This document shows positions 24,401 to 34,800 of a DNA stretch of 64,000 bases, in pieces. Every line of letters begins with the position of its first letter. The stretch's first letter is position 1. The position numbers were made by a program, and so were the translations under genes. A model generated the notes under the pieces. It saw only the letters and a list, made by a program, of their open reading frames with translations. It had not been told where the DNA came from and made no database searches. The stretch lies in contig CP099841.1 in NCBI GenBank assembly GCA_030062745.1, positions 26,415,398 through 26,479,397 of the forward strand. The letters are read 5' to 3'. The DNA comes from Capitulum mitella (taxonomy: Eukaryota > Arthropoda > Thecostraca > Pollicipedomorpha > Pollicipedidae).

Positions 24401-27351
24401 AGCCCAACGTCGTCGTGACAAAATTTCCGGCTAGTGCTATCCACCAACGGGGCCATACTAAGACAACGGTGACTGCCTGCTTCTGACGCAGACGTCATTA
24501 ATTGGCTCGTAACAAGTACAAGTTCTCACCACCCCGCACCTACTCACCTGTCTTTTTCTGCGTCTCCTCCACCCGCTTGCTGGCCCACTCGTTGAAGGGC
24601 TGGATCTCCTCCCCGGAGCCGGGCTCTGGCACGCGCAGTTCGTCTGTGCGTTCCGCCGCCCCCGTGTCGTTCGCCGATGCCTCGGCCGCTGGCGCGGGCG
24701 GCGGCGCGTCCGATGGCGTCGGCTCCGGCTCGGCCGGTGCCTCGCTGGCCGCCTCGGCCGGCGCCGGCTCCGGCGGCGGCGGCTGCACCGGCGTCGGCAG
24801 CGTGCGAATGTCTCGCGCGATCACCACCGGCGGCTCGGCCGGCGTGGGCGGCTCCGGCGGCGCGGGCGGCTCTGAAGACTCGGCCGGCGACGGCTGCGGC
24901 CCCGTGTCCGCCGGCGCCGGCGGCTCCTGCGAGCCCAGCTCCTCGGCTGGCGCTGGCTCTGGCTCCGACTCCGGCTCCGGCTCCGGCTCCTCCGTCGGCG
25001 GCGGAGCAGCAGCGGCCGGCGGCGGCTGCTGCTCCGTCCCGGCCTGCTCTGCCCCGGGCGCGGAACGTCTCGGTCTCCGCCAGGGAGATGGGCTCGGGCA
25101 GTGGCGTCACGGCCGCCTGCGTGGGCGCCGGCGGCGGCGGCGGCGGCGGCTGTTGCCGCACGGCGGCCGGCTCTGGCTCCGGCTCCCGGTCCCTGCCGCT
25201 GCCGAACAGAAAAACAGCGTCACATCGCCCGTCATCACGACGGCGCCCGTCGCCACTCGACCGTCGGCCGAGCGAAACCGCAGCTTTCGCGGCCCGCTCG
25301 GGGCGCGGCCCTCCAGTTCGCAGGCCCGGCCGCCGCCACCGTACAGGCCACAAAAAAAAACCGGCCGGTTCCCGCGCCGCCGCCACCGGTCGCCTATCAG
25401 ACGCCGAGCCCGCCCCGCCGGCCGGCGTCTGCTCATCACATCCGGACGGCCGGCCGAGCGGCGGCGCAGCTGGCGCTGAGCGTTCCGCCGCGCGCCGGCC
25501 CCGCCGCTGCACGGCCGGCCGCGAGCGCAAACATACGCCGGCCCGGCGCCGCCTCCGCCGCCTCCACCGCCCGCGGCAGCGCGGCGAAGGCGGCCGGGAC
25601 GCGCCGCCGTTGGAAAGTCAGAGCGTGCCGCCGCCGCCGGCCGCGCGATAAGATCCAGCGTGCCACTTGACCGCGTCGACCAGATCCATGTCGCGGAGAG
25701 CCGCCGTGCCGTGCATTCATGACGGCATACCGAGTAGCCCCGACGACCGACCCGCCGGAGCGAAACTCTCCGGCGCCAGTCAGCAGCGCCGGCCGATAGT
25801 CCGGCCCGCGGGTCCGGCCCGCCGCGCCGGAGGGTCGGATTCCACCGCCACCTCGAACGGCGGCGCGGGCCGGCCACGGGTGACGCGACCCAAGGCCACA
25901 CAGCCCCGGGCGCTGCGCCTCTGCCGAAGGCTGGGCAGCCAAGGCCCGGCCCGCGTTCACATCAGAAAACCGACCACGGCCGCGCTACTACCGAAAGTCA
26001 CCCGCCACCGCCGATCCCGAACGGGACACTATCAGAACAGCCCACTTTCCGTTGACCTAATTAGTCAAAAGAGATAATTTATGAAGATCGCAAGTGCGCC
26101 AGGGCATCCATCAGCGAGATGGCTGACAGACGGAACCGGGACACAAACAGGTGGGAGGCACAAGCGTCGAGTCTGCGTACGACGCGTCACAGCTGGCGAA
26201 AGCTTCAAGCTCGGAGTAATGTCACAGTGGCCTCCCTTTGTGTCAGAGGCGTGAGACACTCCTTTCGCCGTGCTAGGATAAATGAGTGTTCAATAGAAAA
26301 AAGGGTGAAAGGAGAACAGAGGTTCCCGCCAGTTTCTCTGTCGTTGACCCCAGCCCGGCACGCCGATGAAGCGGAAAAAAATAATCGGCAACAGGTGATC
26401 GCCTACCGCCGCAGTTTTACGTCTGAGCGCATCTTGAGAGGGTACAGGAGCAAAAACCAGCCACCTTTTAAGGAGCAGCTCCAATCCTATGCCGGCCCCA
26501 ACAACGGTGCATATCATCACTGCATGACGGACACAGGCCGTAGCGATTGAGGTTTGCAAATCGCGAAAACAGATCGAAAAAGTGGATATCACGTGTGATC
26601 GCGTGTAGTGCATACATCAATGTGCACGCGTGAATATGCCTTGGTAAAGAAAGCCATCGCGCGAGAAAATCCACTTTGCTAGTCGTTTACGCCGGCAGCT
26701 GTCTCTCCCGGGACCAGCATCACACACACTCCCACTACACACAGGTCATTGGTTCCGCTCCGTACCATCGGAGCAGTTGCCCGGCGTTAGACAGACGCCC
26801 TACAGACGTGCCCGAGGACGCACAGCGGCGCCAGCGCGTCCAAGCATGAGATAAATGGCTCCATGGGAGGCCCCAGAGGCGACGAGCGGCGGGATGCCCT
26901 CGTATCCCAAGGCCGGCGGGTTTTCTGAGCACCGCCGGACCCGCATGGCCGGGCACGCCCCTCCAGCAGGTTCAGCCTGGCACGGCTATCAACCAGCCAC
27001 GGCCCAGCACGCCCTCCCAGTGACCCGGCACTGGTGGCGGACAGGCGCGGCCGGCGGCCAGCGCGCTCACCTGGCCGGACAGTCGGCCGGCAGCAGGTTG
27101 GTGCAGCAGACGACCAGCAGCAGCGCGGTGACGAGCAGCGCGGCCAGCAGGCCGCCGTCGGCCGGCCGGCGCGCCCGCTCGGCCGGCGGCCGGCGCGGCC
27201 CGAGGACGGCGGCCAGCTCGCACTGGTACCAGCGCGCCAGCAGCAGCCGCTGGTGCGACCGGTACAGCGTCACGCAGCGCATGCGGCGCGGCACCCAGTG
27301 CTCGGCGGCGCCGCAGTTCCGACACAGCACAGGCCCGAACGGCTGGCGCAT
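14979..27351 (-). CDS. SUCO: SUCO / osteopotentia homologue (SLP-type SUN-domain membrane protein), 10 exons
   Basis: Spliced minus-strand gene: 27351-27071, 25198-24548, 23108-22870, 21849-21676, 20786-20642, 18503-18408, 17972-17163, 16765-16641, 16185-15927 and 15400-14979 (TAG). All junctions are GT-AG with matching phases. One exon (25198-24548) holds a one-base frame inconsistency. About 1066 residues in order: N-terminal hydrophobic segment, Pro/Glu-rich linker, an [11 protein letters not shown] block, SUN domain, acidic block, Pro/Ala-rich linker, a [20 protein letters not shown] coiled coil, a C-terminal transmembrane helix and a basic tail. This order (mid-protein SUN domain, C-terminal TM) is diagnostic of SUCO/SLP1 rather than classical SUN1/2, where SUN is C-terminal. 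Family members are ER/nuclear-envelope proteins; vertebrate SUCO acts in bone formation and collagen output, and yeast Slp1 in membrane-protein quality control. It is convergent with C3G. Confidence 0.93.
15927..16185 (-). CDS. SUCO: SUCO exon: C-terminal transmembrane helix
   Basis: Acceptor ccacccctcccgcag, donor GTGCGT. It encodes [20 protein letters not shown] and [14 protein letters not shown], a single transmembrane helix followed by a basic cytoplasmic stretch. This is the position of the TM in SUCO proteins. Confidence 0.93.
16641..16765 (-). CDS. SUCO: SUCO exon: membrane-proximal coiled coil
   Basis: Acceptor tggctgccgacag, donor GTACGC. It encodes [20 protein letters not shown] and [20 protein letters not shown], which continues the heptads toward the membrane with an NLT N-glycosylation sequon. 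It begins with two bases and ends in phase 0. Confidence 0.92.
17163..17972 (-). CDS. SUCO: SUCO exon: long Pro/Ala linker and coiled coil
   Basis: Acceptor ccctgccgttgcag, donor GTTAGT, 810 bases. It begins with a Cys-containing block ([35 protein letters not shown]). A low-complexity [14 protein letters not shown] linker follows. It ends with the most conserved SUCO signature, [18 protein letters not shown] then [18 protein letters not shown] and [14 protein letters not shown], a heptad-patterned coiled coil. Confidence 0.95.
18408..18503 (-). CDS. SUCO: SUCO exon: short post-SUN helix
   Basis: Acceptor gtttgtccgcag, donor GTGAGT, 96 bases, phase 2 in and 1 out, consistent with both neighbours. 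It encodes [20 protein letters not shown], which lines up with the LLGxAxxAxxxMV block that follows the SUN domain in SUCO. Confidence 0.88.
19210..19322 (+). CDS. Plus-strand exon-like block nested in a SUCO intron, unidentified
   Basis: Between aaaaagcag and the donor GTAAGC lies an open 113-base stretch with two lead bases and 37 codons, mostly G/C at third positions. It encodes [20 protein letters not shown] and then [17 protein letters not shown]. The residue pattern looks like real protein rather than composition noise. No family was recognised and no partner exon was found on the plus strand. It could be a nested gene, a retained fragment of another gene, or chance. Confidence 0.3.
19394..19460 (+). 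repeat. Short tandem repeat, 12-base unit
   Basis: Repeats of a GAGCGGGTCCGTAA-like unit with a 12-base period, in the SUCO intron. The plus-strand Arg/Glu-rich reading frame across it is a by-product. Confidence 0.6.
20642..20786 (-). CDS. SUCO: SUCO exon: end of the SUN domain and acidic block
   Basis: Acceptor ttccccggcag, donor GTGCGT. It encodes [20 protein letters not shown] and [12 protein letters not shown], then an acidic [15 protein letters not shown] stretch. It leaves one base. The YGTxxYCxxSxxRVYG end is typical of SUN domains. Confidence 0.96.
21676..21849 (-). CDS. SUCO: SUCO exon: SUN domain, middle part
   Basis: Acceptor ggcccgcag, donor GTGGGT, 58 whole codons. It encodes [39 protein letters not shown] and FGKFVK, as in SUN domains of the SLP/SUCO class. 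Confidence 0.96.
22870..23108 (-). CDS. SUCO: SUCO exon: SUN domain, first part
   Basis: Acceptor of GCC repeats ending gcag, donor GTGAGC. It encodes [40 protein letters not shown] and GIQASR, the start of the SUCO-type SUN domain with its two conserved cysteines. It begins with two bases and ends in phase 0. Confidence 0.96.
23236..23640. repeat. Minisatellite in SUCO intron, about 60-base unit
   Basis: About seven diverged copies of a unit containing GTTCAACAGACGTCCC, CACATCA and CACGCCCGGCCATGG, beginning near 23237, 23290, 23350, 23415, 23488, 23548 and 23610. The intron here separates the pre-SUN exon from the SUN domain. Confidence 0.85.
24085..24335. repeat. Diverged tandem repeat in SUCO intron
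   Basis: About three copies of a 70-75-base unit with GAACxxGAGCTTT, GGCGCAGGCAGGTTCTCA and ACCAATxACAA motifs. Loosely conserved, with no coding signal. Confidence 0.5.
24548..25198 (-). CDS. SUCO: SUCO exon: Pro/Glu-rich luminal linker and pre-SUN block
   Basis: Acceptor gctgtttttctgttcggcag, donor GTGAGT. It starts [13 protein letters not shown], then runs of PEPAP, and ends [20 protein letters not shown], which matches the conserved pre-SUN block of SUCO. The upstream frame and the downstream frame differ by one base; the switch lies near the C4G3 tract at 25052-25058. The call is firm at the 3' end and less sure for the first 140 bases. Confidence 0.8.
27071..27351 (-). CDS. SUCO: SUCO putative first coding exon, hydrophobic N-terminal segment
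   Basis: ATG at 27351 (a second in-frame ATG about 23 codons later), donor GTGAGC. It leaves two bases, which matches the one-base entry of the exon at 25198. It has a Cys/Arg-rich start with [17 protein letters not shown], then a hydrophobic stretch [18 protein letters not shown] usable as a signal anchor. SUCO proteins carry an N-terminal signal sequence, though usually nearer the start. An acceptor at 27343 making this an internal exon cannot be excluded. Confidence 0.6.
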
Positions 27352-27960
27352 CGCCGGACGGCGCGGCCGCGGCGGCGGCGGCGCGTTCCCCGGCCGCGCG
27401 CCGGGCTCAGACTGGCGGCCGGCGGCGGCGGCGGCGGCGCCCCGGCCGGCCGCCCAATCGATGTCGACCGGCCGACCTGGCCGCCGCCGCCGCCGCCGCC
27501 ATGGCGGTCACAAGTGACCAGTGAAGAACCGGAACCGGCCCTAGCCGGTAAACACCGGCTAGTGTGGGACTGAGGATCAGCATCGCGCACACGCTGGACA
27601 AACCACAGCCGCCAGATGGCGCACCGTCCACCCCTTCTGCGCGTCCCCAGCGAGCGGCTGCGCGGGGACAGGCCCGCCGCCGGTCGTCCGTCCCCGGTCG
27701 CCAGTCCCGCCCGGCTGAGTCACCGGTCGTCGTCGCGTGACTCAGCGGCGTCGACACGTCCTCTCCGGCGCCTTCTGCCCCGGTCCGGAGGCGGGGTGTC
27801 GGCCGCGGCGAGCGGCCGGGCCCGTCTGTTGACCCCTGGAGTCGGCGTAAACAGGTCCGGCCGGGACGCGGCACCCCGTGCCGTGCACTCGCCGGCTCGC
27901 CGGGCGAGCGCATTCCATCGGCGATCGCCTCAACACTGACGCCGGAGCAGGACCGCCCAC
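27352..27960 (-). promoter_or_regulatory. CpG-rich region upstream of SUCO, probable promoter and 5' UTR
   Basis: GC- and CpG-rich block directly upstream (minus strand) of the putative first SUCO coding exon. GC content falls off beyond about 28 kb. Several TCAGT initiator-like pentamers occur on the minus strand, but none is specific enough to call a start site. Confidence 0.4.
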
Positions 27961-28322
27961 ACGCCCGCAGGGGTTCAATGCACATTGATCGCAAGAGTGC
28001 TGTGCTGAGCGGTATCTACCAATCGTGTTCATGCATGACAGCGCGGATGATGGGTACCAGCCGCGGTCCAGATGCAGCGATCCCTTTTAAGGAGCGGCGA
28101 CGCGGTGGCGTGGCGACAAGCTTCCGGTGTTCACTAAACTGCCGTCAGAGATCGAACCACGCTGAACCGTCCTCAAACATCGGAGGCCAACCGGTGCGTC
28201 TAAAAAACGTCTTCCTCCCGAGAGCGGAGCGCAGTCAACGTTCGCGCCTCGGGGGATCTATTTCACGCCATCTCCGCTGAGTTGTCGCACTCTCACGAGC
28301 TATCCGGCAGGCATACATTCAC

Positions 28323-28521
28323 CTTTCCAAACAGGCACGTCCAGAGAATAGCCAGTGACTGGCCCTGGCCTTTCCACGCATCGTCCATCGTGGCAGAAGA
28401 GCCCAGTCCGGTGCGATGTTGTCGCGTTCAGGGCAACGGAACAAGCCCCAAACGTCTCCGTTACCGGACTCATAGTGAGGTGTACGTCCATCACCAAAAT
28501 GGCTACCAAGAGCCAGGACAT
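28323..28521 (-). CDS. Exon-like ORF for a small secreted Cys-containing protein, first exon
   Basis: ATG at 28521, then a hydrophobic signal-peptide-like start MSWLLVAILVMDVHLTM followed by ETFGACSVALNATTSH, TGLFCHDGRCVERPGP and a GTGAAT donor after one base of a Gly codon. Three cysteines and an NAT sequon fit a secreted domain; FCxxGRCV recalls extracellular Cys-rich modules, but no family is assigned. No convincing second exon was found downstream, so it may be a first exon with a distant partner or a decayed gene. Confidence 0.4.
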
Positions 28522-31361
28522 GATGAGCAAACGCGGGTACAAACTGCCTGGTAGCAGGAATACATAACTACAATGGAGCGTGCTGTTGAGGACTGGATAC
28601 AATGCTCTGGTCTGCTTCCTGCACATTGTTCAAGACTGGCATGCTTCAGCCATTAAGTGCACACTTGCCGTCGATACATGGAACTACGTCGGAATTACGC
28701 TACACTTTGAAAACTATGCTCCCGATACATTTTTTCGCCACAATTGTTCCTGGATACTAAAAACCTGCTTCATGTAACGCCATGCAGAAGGTGTGGTCGT
28801 CAATATACCTTCGATTAACTTGACCAGGATCTTTCAACCCTGTTTCATACTGGGGGTCATTCATCTCTCCCTCTCCCGTGGCTTTTTCTGAGGTCAAAGC
28901 CATGTGCGCAATTGCACCGAAATTCCTGACTTTTCTTCGCATCCTTTCCAAACGTAACCTTAAAATTTCCACGTCCTGAATGGACGAGGCGCAACTGCCG
29001 GAGATGTAAGTCAAGAATACACTGATTGAAACACGACCTAAAAATTTGTAGACAAACGTCCCCCCAAGTCTGATGCCCTGATCCCACCGAAGCTGTAAGA
29101 ATTGCGTCGAAATATGCCCTACGGCTGACTTAGCACCAAGAACTGAATTTCTGACACCTACACACATATGCAGCACACGTATGTACAAACGTACTTCCGT
29201 ACCATGACCCATAACAGACGACGAAAATGAAACGTTTAACCCGTTTTCCTCTCCTGGAGCAGTCAGTGACGTTTTGCTTTTCTTTTTTTAACCTCTTGAC
29301 TGCATGACAGCTGCTTCAGATTTGCATCTCAGCATTCCTTTTGTTTGAACCATGGTTTGTAAGTAACAGTTCAGCTGACTCGCGCATTTCGGGAAGGGGT
29401 GATCTCCTCAAATACATATGCAGATACAGATACAGATATATTTCACGTGGATTTCACGCGGAAATCAAAATTCAAAATGCGCTACGAGGAAGGAAGGGAT
29501 CAACCACCACTACCCCGTTCCTACGTCTATGCTAATGAGTGAATAACATTGGTTTCTGATATCTCTCAATATGCCGAATACTGTTGTCGCTCAATATGCC
29601 GAATACTATGTCGCTGAAACATGTTCAGCGACAAATTTTTACCACTTCAATGTATTTCTCAAAACCGAACAAGCCAAACAAGCCACGCAAGCCACGCCCC
29701 TGCCGGGGATGGCGGGGGAGGGGGAGGCACGGTTCCGTTTCCCCGACAGCGGGCCAGACAGTCCACAAAAACACCCGCCTGCTGGGGAACGCCCCGACGA
29801 CCTTCAGCGCTCAAGGTCATCGCCCCGGGCGACATCGATGCCCATTACATTCTATCACGTCGGGGTGCCCTGGAAGTTAGGACACGTACCTCCGCGGGGC
29901 GGGTTCCAGGTACGGTATATGGAGTAGCGTGCGATAACAGCACTGGTCAGTTACGAACAAGCAGCAAGTAGGGACCTCTCGTAGCAGAAGCCGTAGGAAC
30001 GAGTCGGCGTCCGAGCGGATCACGCCGTAGATGAGTCGACTCATGGTGCGCAGAAACGCCATTTTAATACCACAGAGCAAAAAAAAAAAATGACTGGGAG
30101 CAGACACCTGATTTTGAAACAGCTGAGTGGCAGACAAATTCGGCAGTCTCACCTGCATTCCTTTACCAACCAATCAGTGCGTGACGGCGAAGTGACCAAC
30201 ACCGACAACGCGATGAGCCATGAATTGCGGTACAACGGTGAAACGAACAAAGGGATCGCCCAAAAGCTTGCGCATGACAAGAATGACGCAACCGTTACGT
30301 CAACCACTGATTTTCACCATGTGAGTTCATGCGCGGACAGGCCAACATCACAGCGCGACCAGAAACACAAGGCGTGTCTTCTAACTCATGGTGTTTCCAC
30401 CAGCCGATGGAAAAACGTTGGCATGGAACGCCCGCCTCGGTAAAAAAGTGTGATCGATCGACATCAGGCCTTCTCCACCTTGCGCTTCCAAGTGAGCCTG
30501 TCCCGTTACCATGCCCCCGGATAAAAGCCGGCTCTCGGCCGCCCAACTTTGTATTCCCTTCGATGCAACTGATCTCGCGGAAGATCATCACGATGTCGTC
30601 CGGACACGTAACGGGCCGGATACAAAACGACGCAGCCCCGGGACGTTGAATTCCAAGGTTTCTGTAAAAGGTTTTTGCGCCTTGAAACCTAAAGCTGGAC
30701 AAAAAGGCAACTCGAAAGGAAAAAGATGCAGCGACAGGGACGCATGGTCGATGCCGACGTGATTCCACTACGACATGGAGCCAACTTTATATCCCTGAAT
30801 CCCCAGACAAGAGGGGGCAGCGTTGCGGCGACCTTCGTCCATCGGCACGACTTCAGCCTGGTCGATTCGCCAGCGTCCCACAGGACCGCGCACGGCTTGG
30901 CGTCAGCGGACACGAAATCACTGAAGCGTGCCGCAACGTCTCGAATTTCGCAGCTCAACCGCGGCACGCCTCCAGTAATGCCCACCTGTTCGACCGCCTT
31001 CCGACCATTATCGTTTTTGTCCCCGGACGCAAGTCTCAGCGCGCTTCCACATGGAAAAGCGCACCATACGCGACGTAACAAGACCTGAATGTGCAACCCA
31101 CAGACGGACGACAGTAATCGGGAGGTAGGATTATGTGGGCACAATTCGTGCGGGCACACAGTTTCATCAGAGCGTCCTCCTTGGCGCTCCAAAATGTGGC
31201 AGTGTCCGGCCAGAGAGCGGCGCGGAGAAGCGGTCCGCGCGTCCCCGACGTGCCTCCATCCGCCCGGCGACGACCGCTGGCTGACGGCTGAAGGTCCCTG
31301 GACACATCGCAGCCAGCGGCCGGCCGAGGCACGCCAGACGACCAGACGCTCAGGACCAGGG
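28522..31361. other. Intergenic sequence, no supported gene
   Basis: Mixed-composition sequence. It has a short minus-strand open block at about 29877-30062 (MAFLRTMSRLIYGVIRSDAD and on) and a 741-base minus-strand open frame at 30689-31429. Neither has a recognisable domain or clear splice signals. Confidence 0.4.
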
Positions 31362-31860
31362 GGAGTCACAGGACAGAGGGACCGACACCAGGCCATGGAC
31401 CCAAACACAGGACAGAGATAACTACACACAGCACAGAGGGGCCGGCATACAGGTCACGGGGGCCGACACCATAGGACAGAAGAGCCGTCACATAGGACAG
31501 GGAGACTGACATACAGGAGAGACAGACCGACACACAGGTCAGGGGGACCAAAACACAGGACAGAGGGACCAACACAGGACAGGGGGACCGATATACAGGA
31601 CAGACAGACCGACACATAGGGCAGGGGGACCGAAACACAGGATAGAGGGGCCAACACAGGACAGGGAGACCGACATAAAGACCACAGCGACCGACACAAG
31701 GACAGATGGACCGACACACAAGACACAGGGATCGACACAGAGGCCAGAGGGACCGGCACATAGGACAGACGGACCAGTACGCACGACAGAGGTACCGACA
31801 GGACAGATACCCAATCCTAGGGCAACGGTACCGCCTCACAAGGCAGACGTACCGGCACAA
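31362..31860. repeat. Minisatellite, about 20-21-base unit
   Basis: Tandem, diverged copies of a GGACAGGGGGACCGACACA-like unit through about 500 bases. It generates long minus-strand frames of Cys-Arg-Ser-Leu-Cys-Pro repeats, which are not genes. Confidence 0.9.
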
Positions 31861-34800
31861 ACGAGAGAAGGGCTAACATAGTGCTGACGCACGCAGCGGA
31901 GACGGGGTGGAATCCGGCGAGAACGTCCCAACCCCCGATCAATGCTCATGGCTCGGGAAACAGGTGGCACCGATGTCACGCAAATGGACTCCAGCGTCTC
32001 CTGTCGGATTCGTGACGGCCTATATAATTCCATTATGAGGGAACACATGACGCAATCGCTTATGTCATTTGAGCTGTAATATCGCCTATGCATAGCCCCT
32101 TGGAACACATACTACCAAACAATACTGAACGCGTAGACGAGGATGTGTTAGCTTTATGGAGCACGCAAGTAGTCGCAATTAATGCTGCTTTTTCGCAGGA
32201 ATGATCCATCTGTAACAGGCGTTTTCAATGACGTAACCAAGTTATGGCTGGAAGTCTTAGAATGAATTTCTACTACGTACAATCTCTTCGGAGTCTCAAT
32301 ACACGATTTTAATTCACTAGTTCCAGCACGCTTTTTCCCCTCTAAATCCATCACACGAATTTCTCTTGTGTCCTACTCATCCGCGTCCCACTGTAAGCTG
32401 TTGTGTACTGAGACAAGCAGGCACAGAACGACCGTTATCAGAAGACTCGTACCGTGTTGCCATGAAGAGGTGACGGCAGAACACAATTTTGAATTTAATA
32501 AATTCACAATGGTTCTAAACGACATGACCCAATTTAGTGTTACGTCCACTTCATACTAAGCCCTTCACCTACAGAGGGCTAACGGAGGACAATACCAGCA
32601 CAAATAATGCTTTCTAAAATTATCAGTTATACGCTGATCTGACTGACTAGGTGCGCGTCATTTCATGGCATTTACTTACATTACATTACATTCATTTACT
32701 GCCCTGGCACGGGAAGCGTACAAACGTTATCTAATGGTAAAAGAACTACCAGTCTCTAGTAACGGCCCACAAACGGCTCGGCACAAAATTACGGTGCATG
32801 TAGAACAGTCACTGCCAATAACTATTTTGTATCACTGAAGCTGTGCCAGAATCCATGTGCGTAGTGCACGGCTGATTTTTGTACCTACCGACTTCGGTCG
32901 TTACTGAATAAACACCTGCAACCCATCTATCATGACAAGCAAATAAATAAATGGTCCCAGCATTGAACCACAGCTCACTCTGGCTTCTAAGCATTTCTCA
33001 GAAAAAAAAACACTGAAAACGCGACAGGCGACGTTTTCGGACTATCCAGACCTTTTTCTGAGAAGTCGATAAGGGCGGAACACCACTTAAAGTTCTGAAC
33101 GGAGACCGTCAGCCGAACTGCGCACAATCGAACTCCGCTGCCCTAGACCTTACACTAGCCGCAGACGCAACTCGAGCGCACTTTGGATCGGAACGGCGCA
33201 CCGTGGCAGCGCAATGTCAAACTTTCGGGCCTAATCCTTCCAGACTTCGGCGAGACACCGCACTAACATTCGCTACGCACATCTGAAATCAGTCACGGCC
33301 TTTGAACTTTGCTTCACCCCAGTCGAAGGGCATTTTTATCCCGGTACAAATCTGAGGTGTCAAAACGCCGTGGCCTACTTACTGCGAGAACGTGACACAA
33401 TTTCTAGATTGATACTTTTCTCCGCGTGGAGAAATGGCTGGTCCAGTCATCAGCATTTGCGTTTTTATCTGCCCCGATTTCAATCCACGTTGTGGTGGAT
33501 TGTGCTGACGCAACTTGGATAACCCAGTCTAAGTAGGAGTGTGTACAAGATAAGCAAATTCCGTCGCTTTTCGTTTTAACCACCACGCTTTACACGAAAC
33601 CACGTATAATAACACGGCAATAAATACACCCATTTATAATACTATGGTATCCCGCATAATCTTCCACACCGTGGAGTTTGCAAAGCTTGCGCAATGCGTC
33701 CGTCCCGGGAAATCTCACCACTCCGACACCCCACAGAGCGACCTGCTCCCACTGAGCGCGGGCAGGCCGCACAACCCCCCCCCCCCCCCGGGCGCCGACC
33801 ACCAGCTGACGCCGACGGCCGGGCAGGGCGGGGCCCGCGGTACGCCGGAAACAGACAATGGTTTCCAGGCGTGTGGATCCCGACTCGCCGGGTAACGCCG
33901 GGTTCGACGCTGTTCCCGGCACGGTTGACAGTGCGGTCCGGGGGCACCTCTGGCAATGAGTAGCACTGAATGGTGCAACGCGTGCCGCAGCTTGCTGTTA
34001 ACTGAATGCCTATCTGTCACAAGCGCAGTGGCTAACAACGAATGATAGCATGAGTACCTCCAGCTAGATCTTAACATCTATTGCCACATATATCGCGTGA
34101 GAAGGCTGAAAAACCATTGCTGCAATCGTCATCGAAAGAGGTCATTTTTACCTAAAGACCCGTGTCCACAATGTCATGAGATTATCCGCCATGATACATC
34201 ACGTTCTGGTGACTTTCGACCGCATACAACGCCAAAGAAGGAACTGGCATACCCCGGTTCCCACCGCGGTGACGCTGGCATATCAGTTGCGTTTCATCAA
34301 ACTCATTGGCACGGCTGAACTGCACAACAGTACCAAACGTATCGCCCCAGTATGGCTAGTTCCCGGCATTGTACTAACGTACGTCTGACGCCAGCTTGGC
34401 GAATGACGTCCGATCCGTTTCAAGTGCACGTGACCTATACAGCCATGACGACTGTTTCTCAGGAGTTTACAAAACACGGCGTGTTATCGCCAGCCATAAC
34501 AGTGCAATTCGGCTAAAGCCTCCTTTTTTATAAGCAAGCACTATTTTTCAATCCAATCAAGATTAACAACAACGTAAGGAATGGGTGATAGTTCTTAATA
34601 TGTATATTATATTGTTAGACCCATCACCTACTTCAGTAATCTTACTGCCGACCTCCCGCCCACTAATGAGTGGACACCGCCAACAGTTTTTTCACCACAA
34701 TAACAAGGCAACCGCTGACAACAGATCTAAAAGTTTGGCAACAGGAAACCCTGAAAAATTCCTCTAAAAAAAAAGCAGAACTAGTAATAACAAATGACAA

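Noticed and set aside
24502-25479. 325-codon plus-strand open frame of Gly-Ser-Ala repeats
   Set aside because: It is the antisense shadow of the Pro/Glu-rich SUCO exon.
29877-30062. Minus-strand ORF starting MAFLRTMSRLIYGVIRSDAD
   Set aside because: Coding-like for about 30 codons, but no convincing splice sites, homologue or partner exon; kept only as a remark in the intergenic entry.
30689-31429. 246-codon minus-strand open frame
   Set aside because: No domain, no coding-like third-position pattern, and its 5' part overlaps the minisatellite edge.
31366-31860. Cys-Arg-Ser-Leu-Cys-Pro repeat proteins on the minus strand
   Set aside because: Translations of the 20-21-base minisatellite in all frames.
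31362-31860. Possible CRISPR array
   Set aside because: Unit is contiguous without unique spacers, and the genome is eukaryotic.
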